Shown in pieces: positions 25,101-38,716 of a DNA stretch of 64,000 nucleotides (position 1 is the stretch's first letter; each line of letters opens with the position of its first letter). Under the pieces are notes generated by a model, which saw only the letters and a list, made by a program, of their open reading frames with translations, did no database searches and was not told the origin of the DNA. The stretch lies in NCBI GenBank assembly GCA_030490835.1, contig CM059971.1, positions 47,230,012 through 47,294,011 on the forward strand. Reading direction: 5' to 3'. The position numbers were made by a program, and so were the translations under genes. Source of the stretch: Annona cherimola (lineage: Eukaryota > Streptophyta > Magnoliopsida > Magnoliales > Annonaceae).

Positions 25101-26824
25101 GAATCAAATGAATTCAGTCGGATAGAATGAACTTTGATTATTTAGAATAGTGTACCACTCAATCTAATTGACTTGATTTGACTGTAATGAGAACGAGTAA
25201 ACTTTAACGCATTCTAATAGATTCAAAACAACCGAATCGGAGGTAAGGAATTTCAATAAATAAGAACTAGACACAATCCCTTGATTTCGTTTACATTCGA
25301 ACGACAACGGATGACGTTAAAGGCATTCAAATCGAATCAAATGAATTGAGTTGGATAGAATGAACTTTGATTATTTAGAATAGTGTACACCTCAATCTAA
25401 TTGACTTAATTTTACTGAAATGAGAACGAGTAAACTTTAACGCATTCTAATAGATTCAAAACAACCAAATCGAACGTAAGGAACTTTCAATAAATAAGAA
25501 TTAACAACAATCCCTTGATTTTATTTACATTCGAATGATAACGAACGACCTTAAAAGCATTGAAATTGAATCAAATGAATTCAGTCGGATAGAATGAACT
25601 TTGATTATTTAGAATAGTGTACAACTCAATCTAATTGACTTGATTTGACTGTAATGAGAACGAGTAAACTTTAACGCATTCTAATAGATTCAAAACAACC
25701 GAATCGGAAGTAAGGAACTTCAATAAATAGGAACTAGCAACAATCCCTTTATTTCGTTTGCATTGGAACGACAACAAATTTCATTAAAGGCGTTCGAATC
25801 GAATCAACTGAATTCAGTCGGATAGAATGAACTTTGATTATTTAGAATAGTGTACAACTCAATCTAATTGACTTAATTTGACTGTAATGTGAACGAATAA
25901 ACTTTAACGCATTCCAATAGATTCAAAACAACCGAATCGGACGTAAGGAACTGCAATAAATAAGAACTAACAACAATCTCTTGATTTCGTTTACATTCGA
26001 ACGACAACGGATGACGTTAAAGGCATTCAAATCGAATCAAATGAATTCAGTCGGATAGAATGAACTGTGATTATTTAGGATAGTGTACAACTCAATCTAA
26101 TTGACTTAATTTGTCTGTAATGTGAACGAGTAAACTTTAACGCATTCCAATAGATTCAAAACAACCGAATCGGACGTAAGGAACTTCAATAAATAAGAAC
26201 TAGCAACAATCCCTTGATTTCGTTTACATTCGAACGACAACGGATGACGTTAAAGGCATTTAAATCGAATCAAATGAATTGAGTTGGATAGAATGAACTT
26301 TGATTATTTAGAATAGTGTACACCTCAATCTAATTGACTTAATTTTACTGAAATGAAAACGAGTAAACTTTAACGCATTCTAATAGATTCAAAACAACCA
26401 AATCGAACGTAAGAAACTTTCAATAAATAAGAATTAACAACAATCCTTTGATTTTATTTACATTCGAATGATAACGAACGACCTTAAAAGCATTGAAATT
26501 GAATCAAATGAATTCAGTCGGATAGAATGAACTTTGATTATTTAGAATAGTGTACAACTCAATCTAATTGACTTGATTTGACTGTAATGAGAACGAGTAA
26601 ACTTTAACGCATTCTAATAGATTCAAAACAACCGAATCGGAGGTAATGAACTTCAATAAATAAGAACTAGCAACAATCCCTTGATTTCGTTTACATTCGA
26701 ACGACAACGGATGACGTTAAAGGCATTCAAATCGAATCAAATGAATTCAGTCGGATAGAATGAACTGTGATTATTTAGGATAGTGTACAACTCAATCTAA
26801 TTGACTTAATTTGTCTGTAATGTG
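22159..26824 (+). repeat. 12-monomer unit (2,799 bp), tandem duplication
   Basis: 22159-24957 is B A B C G/F A B F D E F A. 24958 onward repeats B A B C G/F A B F and enters the D front at 26825. Shared rare marks: tgtaccactc (22159 and 24958 monomers), ctagacacaatc (22393 and 25192), the G/F fusion (23093 and 25892) and gcatttaaatcg. Four 24-26 kb monomers therefore pair one-to-one with 22-23 kb monomers at an offset of 2,799. Confidence 0.82.
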
Positions 26825-29800
26825 AACGAGTAAACTTTAACGCATTCCAATAGATTCAAAACGACCGAATCGGAGGTAAGGAACTTCAATAAATAAGAAC
26901 TAGCAACAATCTCTTGATTTCGTTTACATTCGAACGACAACGGATGACGTTAAAGGCATTCAAATCGAATCAAATGAATTGAGTTGGATAGAATGAACTT
27001 TGATTATTTAGAATAGTGTACACCTCAATCTAATTGACTTAATTTTACTGAAATGAGAACGAGTAAACTTTAACGCATTCTAATAGATTCAAAACAACCA
27101 AATCGAACGTAAGGAACTTTCAATAAATAAGAATTAACAACAATCCCTTGATTTTATTTACATTCGAATGATAACGAACGACCTTAAAAGCATTGAAATT
27201 GAATGAAATGAATTCAGTCGGATAGAATGAACTTTGATTATTTAGAATAGTGTACAACTCAATCTAATTGACTTGATTTGACTGTAATGAGAACGAGTAA
27301 ACTTTAACGCATTCTAATAGATTCAAAACAACCGAATCGGAAGTAAGGAACTTCAATAAATAAGAACTAGCAACAATCCCTTTATTTCGTTTGCATTGGA
27401 ACGACAACAAATTTCATTAAAGTCGTTCGAATCGAATCAACTGAATTCAGTCGGATAGAATGAACTGTGATTATTTAGAATAGTGTACAACTCGATCTAA
27501 TTGACTTAATTTGACTGTAATGTGAACGAGTAAACTTTAACGCATTCCAATAGATTCAAAACGACCGAATCGGAGGTAAGGAACTTCAATAAATAAGAAC
27601 TAGCAACAATCCCTTGATTTCGTTTACATTCGAACGACAACGGATGACGTTAAAGGCATTCAAATCGAATCAAATGAATTGAGTTGGATAGAATGAACTT
27701 TGATTATTTAGGATAGTGTACAACTCAATCTAATTGACTTGATTTGTCTGTAATGTGAACGAGTAAACTTCAACGCATTCCAATAGATTCAAAACAACCG
27801 AATCGGACGTAAGGAACTTCAATAAATAAGAACTAGCAACAATCCCTTGATTTCGTTTACATTCGAACGACAACGGATGACGTTAAAGGCATTCAAATCG
27901 AATCAAATGAATTGAGTTGGATAGAATGAACTTTGATTATTTAGAATAGTGTACACCTCAATCTAATTGACTTAATTTTACTGTAATGTGAACGAATAAA
28001 CTTTAACGCATTCCAATAGATTCAAAACAACCGAATCGGAGGTAAGGAACTTCAATAAATAAGAACTAGCAACAATCCCTTTATTTCGTTTGCATTGGAA
28101 CGACAACGGATGACGTTAAAGGCATTCAAATCGAATCAAATGAATTGAGTCGGATAGAATGAACTGTGATTATTTAGGATAGTGTACAACTCAATCTAAT
28201 TGACTTAATTTGTCTGTAATGTGAACGAGTAAACTTTAACGCATTCCAATAGATTCAAAACAACCGAATCGGACATAAGGAACTTCAATAAATAAGAACT
28301 AGCAACAATTCCTTGATTTCGTTTACATTCGAACGACAACAGATGACGTTAAAGGCATTCAAATCGAATCAAATGAATTGAGTTGGATAGAATGAACTTC
28401 GATTATTTAGAATAGTGTATAACTCAATCTAATTGACTTGATTTGACTGTAATGTGAACGAATAAACTTTAACGCATTCCAATAGATTCAAAACAACCGA
28501 ATCGGACGTAAGGAACTGCAATAAATAAGAACTAACAACAATCTCTTAATTTCGTTTGCATACGAACGACAACGGATGACGGTAAAGGCATTCAAATTGA
28601 ATCAAATGAATTGAGTCGGATAGAATGAACTTTGATTATTTAGAATAGTGTACAACTCAATCTAATTGACTTGATTTGACTGCAATGAGAACGAGTAAAC
28701 TTTGACGCATTCTAATAGATTCAAAACAACCGAATCGGAAGTAAGGAACTTCAATAAATAAGAACTAGCAACAATCCCTTTATTTCGTTTGCATTGGAAC
28801 GACAACAAATTACCTTAAAGGCGTTCGAATCGAATCAACTGAATTCAGTCGGATAGAATGAACTGTGATTATTTAGAATAGTGTACAACTCGATCTAATT
28901 GACTTAATTTGACTGTAGTGTGAACGAGTAAACTTTAACGCATTCCAATTGATTCAAAACAACCGAATCGGAGGTAAGGAACTTCAATAAATAAGAACTA
29001 GCAACAATCCCTTTATTTCGTTTGCATTGGAACGACAACGGATGACGTTAAAGGCATTCAAATCGAATCAAATGAATTGAGTTGGATAGAATGAACTTTG
29101 ATTATTTAGAATAGTGTACAACTCAATCTAATTGACTTGATTTTACTGTAATGTGAACGAATAAACTTTAACGCATTCCAATAGATTCAAAACCACTGAA
29201 TCGGAGGTAATGAACTTCAATAAATAAGAACTAGCAACAATCCCTTGATTTCGTTTACATTCGAATGACAACGGATGACGTTAAAGGCATTCAAATCGAA
29301 TCAAATGAATTCAGTCGGATAGAATGAACTGTGATTATTTAGGATAGTGTACAACTCAATCTAATTGACTTAATTTGTCTGTAATGTGAACGAGTAAACT
29401 TTAACGCATTCCAATAGATTCAAAACAACCGAATCGGACGTAAGGAACTTCAATAAATAAGAACTAGCAACAATCCCTTGATTTCGTTTACATTCGAACG
29501 ACAACGGATGACGTTAAAGGCATTCAAATCGAATCAAATGAATTGAGTTGGATAGAATGAACTTTGATTATTTAGAATAGTGTACACCTCAATCTAATTG
29601 ACTTAATTTTACTGAAATGAGAACGAGTAAACTTTAACGCATTCTAATAGATTCAAAACAACCAAATCGAACGTAAGGAACTTTCAATAAATAAGAATTA
29701 ACAACAATCCCTTGATTTTATTTACATTCGAATGATAACGAACGACCTTAAAAGCATTGAAATTGAATCAAATGAATTCAGTCGGATAGAATGAACTTTG

Positions 29801-30787
29801 ATTATTTAGAATAGTGTACGACTCAATCTAATTGACTTGATTTGACTGTAATGAGAACGAGTAAACTTTAACGCATTCTAATAGATTCAAAACAACCGAA
29901 TCGGAAGTAAGGAACTTCAATAAATAAGAACTAGCAACAATCCCTTTATTTCATTTGCATTGGAACGACAACAAATGACCTTAAAGGCGTTCGAATCGAA
30001 TCAACTGAATTCAGTCGGATAGAATGAACTTTGATTATTTAGAATAGTGTACAACTCGATCTAATTGACTTAATTTGACTGTAATGTGAACGAATAAACT
30101 TTAACGCATTCCAATATATTCAAAAAAACCGAATCGGACGTAAGGAACTGCAATAAATAAGAACTAACAACAATCTCTTGATTTCGTTTGCATACGAACG
30201 ACAACGGATGACGGTAAAGGCATTCAAATTGAATCAAATGAATTGAGTCGGATAGAATGTACTTTGATTATTTAGAATAGTGTACAACTCAATCTAATTG
30301 AATTGATTTGACTGTATTGAGAACGAGTAAACTTTAACGCATTCTAATAGATTCAAAACAACCAAATCGGAAGTAAGGAACTTCAATAAATAAGAACTAG
30401 CAACAATCCCTTTATTTCGTTTGCATTGGAACGACAACAAATTACCTTAAAGGCGTTCGAATCGAATCAACTGAATTCAGTCGGATAGAATGAACTGTGA
30501 TTATTTAGAATAGTGTACAACTCGATCTAATTGACTTAATTTGACTGTAATGTGAACGAGTAAACTTTAACGCATTCCAATAGATTCAAAACAACCGAAT
30601 CGGAGGTAAGGAACTTCAATAAATAAGAACTAGCAACAATCCCTTGATTTCGTTTACATTCGAACGAAAACGGATGACGTTAAAGGCATTCAAATCGAAT
30701 CAATTGAATTGAGTTGGATAGAATGAACTTTGATTATTTAGAATAGTGTACAACTCAATCTAATTGACTTAATTTGTCTGTAATGTG
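26825..30787 (+). repeat. 17-monomer unit, copy 1 (3,963 bp)
   Basis: Order D/A B C D A H/F A G C H F A B C G C A/F. Private marks include gaatgaaatg, aaagtcgttcg, cttcaacgc (27758 monomer), cggacataag, gtgtataactc, gaatgtactttg, ttgaattgatttg, gtattgag and cgaacgaaaacgg. All recur 3,963 bases later. By eye I noted only around a dozen single-base differences between the two copies. Confidence 0.88.
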
Positions 30788-33700
30788 AACGAGTAAACTT
30801 TAACGCATTCCAATAGATTCAAAACAACCGAATCGGACGTAAGCAACTTCAATAAATAAGAACTAGCAACAATCTCTTGATTTCGTTTACATTCGAACGA
30901 CAACGGATGACGTTAAAGGCATTCAAATCGAATCAAATGAATTGAGTTGGATAGAATGAACTTTGATTATTTAGAATAGTGTACACCTCAATCTAATTGA
31001 CTTAATTTTACTGAAATGAGAACGAGTAAACTTTAACGCATTCTAATAGATTCAAAACAACCAAATCGAACGTAAGGAACTTTCAATAAATAAGAATTAA
31101 CAACAATCCCTTGATTTTATTTACATTCGAATGATAACGAACGACCTTAAAAGCATTGAAATTGAATGAAATGAATTCAGTCGGATAGAATGAACTTTGA
31201 TTATTTAGAATAGTGTACAACTCAATCTAATTGACTTGATTTGACTGTAATGAGAACGAGTAAACTTTAACGCATTCTAATAGATTCAAAACAACCGAAT
31301 CGGAAGTAAGGAACTTCAATAAATAAGAAGTAGCAACAATCCCTTTATTTCGTTTGCATTGGAACGACAACAAATTTCATTAAAGTCGTTCGAATCGAAT
31401 CAACTGAATTCAGTCGGATAGAATGAACTGTGATTATTTAGAATAGTGTACAACTCGATCTAATTGACTTAATTTGACTGTAATGTGAACGAGTAAACTT
31501 TAACGCATTCCAATAGATTCAAAACGACCGAATCGGAGGTAAGGAACTTCAATAAATAAGAACTAGCAACAATCCCTTGATTTCGTTTACATTCGAACGA
31601 CAACGGATGACGTTAAAGGCATTCAAATCGAATCAAATGAATTGAGTTGGATAGAATGAACTTTGATTATTTAGGATAGTGTACAACTCAATCTAATTGA
31701 CTTGATTTGTCTGTAATGTGAACGAGTAAACTTCAACGCATTCCAATAGATTCAAAACAACCGAATCGGACGTAAGGAACTTCAATAAATAAGAACTAGC
31801 AACAATCCCTTGATTTCGTTTACATTCGAACGACAACGGATGACGTTAAAGGCATTCAAATCGAATCAAATGAATTGAGTTGGATAGAATGAACTTTGAT
31901 TATTCAGAATAGTGTACACCTCAATCTAATTGACTTAATTTTACTGTAATGTGAACGAATAAGCTTTAACGCATTCCAATAGATTCAAAACAACCGAATC
32001 GGAGGTAAGGAACTTCAATAAATAAGAACTAGCAACAATCCCTTTATTTCGTTTGCATTGGAACGACAACGGATGACGTTAAAGGCATTCAAATCGAATC
32101 AAATGAATTGAGTCGGATAGAATGAACTGTGATTATTTAGGATAGTGTACAACTCAATCTAATTGACTTAATTTGTCTGTAATGTGAACGAGTAAACTTT
32201 AACGCATTCCAATAGATTCAAAACAACCGAATCGGACATAAGGAACTTCAATAAATAAGAACTAGCAACAATTCCTTGATTTCGTTTACATTCGAACGAC
32301 AACAGATGACGTTAAAGGCATTCAAATCGAATCAAATGAATTGAGTTGGATAGAATGAACTTTGATTATTTAGAATAGTGTATAACTCAATCTAATTGAC
32401 TTGATTTGACTGTAATGTGAACGAATAAACTTTAACGCATTCCAATAGATTCAAAACAACCGAATCGGACGTAAGGAACTGCAATAAATAAGAACTAACA
32501 ACAATCTCTTAATTTCGTTTGCATACGAACGACAACGGATGACGGTAAAGGCATTCAAATTGAATCAAATGAATTGAGTCGGATAGAATGAACTTTGATT
32601 ATTTAGAATAGTGTACAACTCAATCTAATTGACTTGATTTGACTGCAATGAGAACGAGTAAACTTTGACGCATTCTAATAGATTCAAAACAACCGAATCG
32701 GAAGTAAGGAACTTCAATAAATAAGAACTAGCAACAATCCCTTTATTTCGTTTGCATTGGAACGACAACAAATTACCTTAAAGGCGTTCGAATCGAATCA
32801 ACTGAATTCAGTCGGATAGAATGAACTGTGATTATTTAGAATAGTGTACAACTCGATCTAATTGACTTAATTTGACTGTAGTGTGAACGAGTAAACTTTA
32901 ACGCATTCCAATTGATTCAAAACAACCGAATCGGAGGTAAGGAACTTCAATAAATAAGAACTAGCAACAATCCCTTTATTTCGTTTGCATTGGAACGACA
33001 ACGGATGACGTTAAAGGCATTCAAATCGAATCAAATGAATTGAGTTGGATAGAATGAACTTTGATTATTTAGAATAGTGTACAACTCAATCTAATTGACT
33101 TGATTTTACTGTAATGTGAACGAATAAACTTTAACGCATTCCAATAGATTCAAAACCACTGAATCGGAGGTAATGAACTTCAATAAATAAGAACTAGCAA
33201 CAATCCCTTGATTTCGTTTACATTCGAATGACAAAGGATGACGTTAAAGGCATTCAAATCGAATCAAATGAATTCAGTCGGATAGAATGAACTGTGATTA
33301 TTTAGGATAGTGTACAACTCAATCTAATTGACTTAATTTGTCTGTAATGTGAACGAGTAAACTTTAACGCATTCCAATAGATTCAAAACAACCGAATCGG
33401 ACGTAAGGAACTTCAATAAATAAGAACTAGCAACAATCCCTTGATTTCGTTTACATTCAAACGACAACGGATGACGTTAAAGGCATTCAAATCGAATCAA
33501 ATGAATTGAGTTGGATAGAATGAACTTTGATTATTTAGAATAGTGTACACCTCAATCTAATTGACTTAATTTAACTGAAATGAGAACGAGTAAACTTTAA
33601 CGCATTCTAATAGATTCAAAACAACCAAATCGAAAGTAAGGAACTTTCAATAAATAAGAATTAACAACAATCCCTTGATTTTATTTACATTCGAATGATA

Positions 33701-34750
33701 ACGAACGACCTTAAAAGCATTGAAATTGAATCAAATGAATTCAGTCGGATAGAATGAACTTTGATTATTTAGAATAGTGTACGACTCAATCTAATTGACT
33801 TGATTTGACTGTAATGAGAACGAGTAAACTTTAACGCATTCTAATAGATTCAAAACAACCGAATCGGAAGTAAGGAACTTCAATAAATAAGAACTAGCAA
33901 CAATCCCTTTATTTCATTTGCATTGGAACGACAACAAATGACCTTAAAGGCGTTCGAATCGAATCAACTGAATTCAGTCGGATAGAATGAACTTTGATTA
34001 TTTAGAATAGTGTACAACTCGATCTAATTGACTTAATTTGACTGTAATGTGAACGAATAAACTTTAACGCATTCCAATATATTCAAAACAACCGAATCGG
34101 ACGTAAGGAACTGCAATAAATAAGAACTAACAACAATCTCTTGATTTCGTTTGCATACGAACGACAACGGATGACGGTAAAGGCATTCAAATTGAATCAA
34201 ATGAATTGAGTCGGATAGAATGTACTTTGATTATTTAGAATAGTGTACAACTCAATCTAATTGAATTGATTTGACTGTATTGAGAACGAGTAAACTTTAA
34301 CGCATTCTAATAGATTCAAAACAACCAAATCGGAAGTAAGGAACTTCAATAAATAAGAACTAGCAACAATCCCTTTATTTCGTTTGCATTGGAACGACAA
34401 CAAATTACCTTAAAGGCGTTCGAATCGAATCAACTGAATTCAGTCGGATAGAATGAACTGTGATTATTTAGAATAGTGTACAACTCGATCTAATTGACTT
34501 AATTTGACTGTAATGTGAACGAGTAAACTTTAACGCATTTCAATAGATTCAAAACAACCGAATCGGAGGTAAGGAACTTCAATAAATAAGAACTAGCAAC
34601 AATCCCTTGATTTCGTTTACATTCGAACGAAAACGGATGACGTTAAAGGCATTCAAATCGAATCAATTGAATTGAGTTGGATAGAATGAACTTTGATTAT
34701 TTAGAATAGTGTACAACTCAATCTAATTGACTTAATTTGTCTGTAATGTG
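30788..34750 (+). repeat. 17-monomer unit, copy 2 (3,963 bp)
   Basis: Tandem partner of 26825-30787 with the same 17 classes in the same order. Copy-specific changes include agaagtagc (about 31,328), tattcag (about 31,912), taagctttaac in the 31954 monomer, gacaaagg (about 33,235) and ttaactgaaatg (about 33,572). taagctt is shared with the later copies at 48.3 and 63.2 kb, so those derive from this copy or a close relative rather than from copy 1. Confidence 0.88.
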
Positions 34751-35216
34751 AACGAGTAAACTTTAACGCATTCCAATAGATTCAAAACAACCGAATCGGA
34801 CGTAAGGAACTTCAATAAATAAGAACTAACAACAATCTCTTGATTTCGTTTACATTCGAACGACAACGGATGACGTTAAAGGCATTCAAATCGAATCAAA
34901 TGAATTGAGTTGGATAGAATGAACTTTGATTATTTAGAATAGTGTACAACTCAATCTAATTGACTTAATTTTACAGTAATGTGAACGAGTAAACTTTAAC
35001 GCATTCTAATAGATTCAAAACAACCGAATCGGAGGTAAGGAACTTCAATAAATAAGAACTAGCAACAATCCCTTTATTTCGTTTGCATAGGAACGACAAC
35101 AAATTACCTTAAAGGCGTTCGAATCGAATCAACTGAATTCAGTCGGATAGAATGAACTGTGATTATTTAGAATAGTGTACAACTCGATCTAATTGACTTA
35201 ATTTGACTGTAATGTG

Positions 35217-35449
35217 AACGAGTAAAATTTAACGCATTCCAATAGATTCAAAACAACTGAATCGGAGGTAATGAACTTCAATAAATAAGAACTAGCAACA
35301 ATCCCTTGATTTCGTTTACATTCGAATGACAACGGATGACGTTAAAGGCATTCAAATCGAATCAATTGAATTGAGTTGGATAGAATGAACTTTGATTATT
35401 TAGAATAGTGTACAACACAATCTAATTGGCTTAATTTGTCTGTAATGTG
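35217..35449 (+). repeat. Monomer class U
   Basis: Opens each P-U domain. It has aacgagtaaaattt (not in 57842), aac(t/c)gaatcggaggtaatg, ttgatttcg, aatcaattgaattgagttgg, tacaacacaatc and ggcttaatttgtctg. Copies: 35217, 50607, 57842. The first two share the rare aaaattt substitution, tying 35.2 kb to 50.6 kb. Confidence 0.8.
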
Positions 35450-36383
35450 AACGAGTAAACTTTAACGCATTCCAATAGATTCAAAACAACCGAATCGGAC
35501 GTAAGGAACTTCAATAAATAAGAACTAGCAACAATCCCTTGATTTCGTTTACATTCGAACGACAACGGATGACGTTAAAGGCATTCAAATCGAATCAAAT
35601 GAATTGAGTTGGATAGAATGAACTTTGATTATTTAGAATAGTGTACACCTCAATCTAATTGACTTAATTTTACTGAAATGAGAACGAGCAAACTTTAATG
35701 CATTCTAATAGATTTAAAAAAACCAAATCGAACGTAAGGAACTTTTAATAAATAAGAATTATCAACAATCCCTTGATTTTATTTACATTCGAATGATAAC
35801 GAACGACCTTAAATGCATTGAAATTGAATCAAATGAATTCAGTCGGATAGAATGAACTTTGATTATTTAGAATAGTGTACAACTCAATCTAATTGACTTG
35901 ATTTGACTGTAATGAGAAGGAGTAAACTTTAACGCATTCTAATAGATTCAAAACAACCGAATCGGAAGTAAGGAACTTCAATAAATAAGAACTGGCAACA
36001 ATCCCTTTATTTCGTTTGCATTGGAACGACAACGGATGACGTTAAAGGCATTCAAATCGAATCAAATGAATTGAGTTGGATAGAATGAACTTTGATTATT
36101 TAGAATAGTGTACACCTCAATCTAATTGACTTAATTTTACTGAAATGAGAACGAGTAAACTTTAACGCATTCTAATAGATTGAAAACAACCAAATCGAAC
36201 GTAAGGAACTTTCAATAAAGAAGAATTAGCAACAATCCCTTGATTTCGTTTACATTCGAACGACAACGGATGACGTTAAAGGCATTCAAATCGAATCAAT
36301 TGAATTGAGTTGGATAGAATGAACTTTGATTATTTAGAATAGTGTACAACACAATCTAATTGGCTTAATTTGTCTGTAATGTG

Positions 36384-36616
36384 AACGAGTAAACTTTAAC
36401 GCATTCCAATAGATTCAAAACAACCGAATCGGACGTAAGGAACTTCAATAAATAAGAACTAGCAACAATCCCTTTATTTCGTTTGCATTGGAACGACAAC
36501 GGATGACGTTAAAGGCATTCAAATCGAATCAAATGAATTGAGTTGGATAGAATGAACTTTGATTATTTAGAATAGTGTACACCTCAATCTAATTGACTTA
36601 ATTTTACTGAAATGAG
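36384..36616 (+). repeat. Monomer class T
   Basis: Class A front and rear, with the middle block tttatttcgtttgcattgg in place of ttgatttcgtttacattcg. It sits between two S monomers. Copies at 51774 and 59009 share cattgaaacg, placing them in the 7,235-bp duplication. Others: 52241, 53642, 55043, 59476, 60877, 62044. Confidence 0.8.
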
Positions 36617-36850
36617 AACGAGTAAACTTTAACGCATTCTAATAGATTGAAAACAACCAAATCGAACGTAAGGAACTTTCAATAAATAAGAATTAGCAAC
36701 AATCCCTTGATTTCGTTTACATTCGAACGACAACGGATGACGTTAAAGGCATTCAAATCGAATCAATTGAATTGAGTTGGATAGAATGAACTTGGATTAT
36801 TTAGAATAGTGTACAACACAATCTAATTGGCTTAATTTATCTGTAATGTG
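36617..36850 (+). repeat. Monomer class S (B front, F-like rear)
   Basis: Its front is B-like (aaccaaatcgaacg, extra T) with the private marker gattgaaaac and gaattagcaac. Its rear is aatcaattgaattgagttgg, gaacttgg or gaactttg, tacaacacaatc and ctaattggcttaatttgtc. It is 234 bases long. Copies at 36150, 51540, 58775 and 60643 share caataaagaagaatt, a substitution showing they descend from one copy. It alternates with class T or P. Confidence 0.84.
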
Positions 36851-37083
36851 AACGAGTAAACTTTAACGCATTCCAATAGATTCAAAACAACCGAATCGGA
36901 CGTAAGGAACTTCAATAAATAAGAACTAGCAACAATCCCTTGATTTCGTTTACATTCGAACGACAACGGATGACGTTAAAGGCATTCAAATCGAATCAAA
37001 TGAATTGAGTTGGATAGAATGAACTTTGATTATTTAGAATAGTGTACACCTCAATCTAATTGACTTAATTTTAATGAAATGAG
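36851..37083 (+). repeat. Monomer class P (class A with aatgaaatga tail)
   Basis: Like class A except for the tail ttaattttaatgaaatga. It is followed by class Q at 36851, 52708, 54109, 55510, 59943 and 61344. Earlier P copies in each domain (35450, 50840, 58075) keep the ancestral tttactg. Confidence 0.8.
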
Positions 37084-37317
37084 AACGAGTAAACTTTAAT
37101 GCATTCTAATAGATTTAAAAAAACCAAATCGAACGTAAGGAACTTTCAATAAATAAGAATTATCAACAATCCCTTGATTTTATTTACATTCGAATGATAA
37201 CGAACGACCTTAAATGCATTGAAATTGAATCAAATGAATTCAGTCGGATAGAATGAACTTTGATTATTTAGAATAGTGGACAACTCAATCTAATTGACTT
37301 GATTTGACTGTAATGAG
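37084..37317 (+). repeat. Monomer class Q (class B derivative)
   Basis: A class B relative with taatgcattct, gatttaaaaaaaccaaatcg, gaattatcaacaatc and ccttaaatgcattg. It has 234 bases. Two copies (51073, 55743) share aataaatttaaa in place of aatagatttaaa. Found at 35683, 51073, 52941 (hybrid), 54342, 55743, 58308, 60176 and 61577. Confidence 0.84.
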
Positions 37318-37550
37318 AACGAGTAAACTTTAACGCATTCTAATAGATTCAAAACAACCGAATCGGAAGTAAGGAACTTCAATAAATAAGAACTAGCAAC
37401 AATCCCTTTATTTCGTTTGCATTGGAACGACAACGGATGACGTTAAAGGCATTCAAATCGAATCAAATGAATTGAGTTGGATAGAATGAACTTTGATTAT
37501 TTAGAATAGTGTACACCTCAATCTAATTGACTTAATTTTACTGAAATGAG
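37318..37550 (+). repeat. Monomer class R (C front, A rear)
   Basis: Its front is class C (cattct, cggaag, tttatttcgtttgcattgg). Its rear is class A (acaacggatgacgtt, gagttgg, gaactttg, tacacctc, tttactgaaatga). It is a stabilised hybrid that follows Q and precedes S. Copies: 35917 (with aaggag in place of aacgag), 51307, 54576, 55977, 58542, 60410. Confidence 0.82.
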
Positions 37551-38483
37551 AACGAGTAAACTTTAACGCATTCTAATAGATTGAAAACAACCAAATCGAA
37601 CGTAAGGAACTTTCATTAAATAAGAATTAACAACAATCCCTTGATTTTATTTACATTCGAATTATAACGAACGACCTTAAAAGCATTGAAATTGAATCAA
37701 ATGAATTCAGTCGGATAGAATGAACTTCGATTATTTAGAATAGTGTACAACTCAATCTAATTGACTTGATTTGACTGTAATGAGAACGAGTAAACTTTAA
37801 CGCATTCTAATAGATTCAAAACAACCGAATCGGAAGTAAGGAACTTCAATAAATAAGAACTAGAAACAATCCCTTTATTTCGTTTGCATTGAAACGACAA
37901 CAAATGCCCTTAAAGGCGTTCGAATCGAATCAACTGAATTCAGTCGGATAGAATGAACTTTGATTATTTAGAATAGTGTACAACTCAATCTAATTGACTT
38001 AATTTGACTGTAATGTGAACGAATAAACTTTATCGCATTCCAATAGATTCAAAACAACCGAATCGGAGGTAAGGAACTGCAATAAATAAGAACTAACAAC
38101 AATCTCTTGATTTCGTTTGCATACGAACGACAACGGATGACAGTAAAGGCATTCAAATTGAATCAAATGAATTGAGTCGAATAGAATGAACTTTGATTAT
38201 TTAGAATAGTGTACAACTGAATCTAATTGACTTGATTTGACTGTAATGAGAACGAGTAAACTTTAACGCATTCTAATAGATTCAAAACAACCGAATCGGA
38301 AGTAAGGAACTTCAATAAATAAGAACTAGCAACAATCCCTTTATTTCGTTTGCATTGGAACGACAACAAATTACCTTAAAGGCGTTCGAATCGAATCAAC
38401 TGAATTCAGTCGGATAGAATGAACTGTGATTATTTAGAATAGTGTACAACTCGATCTAATTGACTTAATTTGACTGTAATGTG

Positions 38484-38716
38484 AACGAGTAAACTTTAAC
38501 GCATTCCAATAGATTCAAAACAACCGAATCGGAGGTAAGGAACTTCAATAAATAAGAACTAGCAACAATCCCTTGATTTCGTTTACATTCGAACGACAAC
38601 GGATGACGTTAAAGGCATTCATATCGAATCAAATGAATTGAGTTGGATAGAATGAATTTTGATTATTTAGAATAGTTTACAACTCAATCTAATTGACTTA
38701 ATTTTACAGTAATGTG
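38484..38716 (+). repeat. Monomer class I (type copy)
   Basis: Defined by aaccgaatcggagg, ttgatttcgtttacattcg (tttgcattcg in some copies), ggcattcatatcg, gaattgagttgg and the tail ttttacagtaatgtg. Copies 39183, 46179 and 57143 belong here; K fronts at 40815 and 42681 carry an I rear. It is usually followed by class J. Confidence 0.82.

Larger units (their letters stand above)
34751..38716 (+). repeat. First P-U domain and exit
   Basis: Order A/I C U P Q R S T S P Q R S/B C G C I. The monomer at 37551 starts as S (gattgaaaac) and continues as B (gattttatttac, gaattataacg, gaacttcg). The same fusion with the same gaattataacg mark returns at 56210, so 37.55-38.95 kb and 56.21-57.6 kb are copies at an offset of about 18.65 kb (80 monomers). 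Confidence 0.8.

Noticed and set aside
26825..34750. Assembly artefact as the explanation for the near-identical 3,963-bp copies
   Set aside because: Copy-specific substitutions exist, and one of them (taagctt) is shared only with later copies, which argues for real copies. It cannot be fully excluded without reads.
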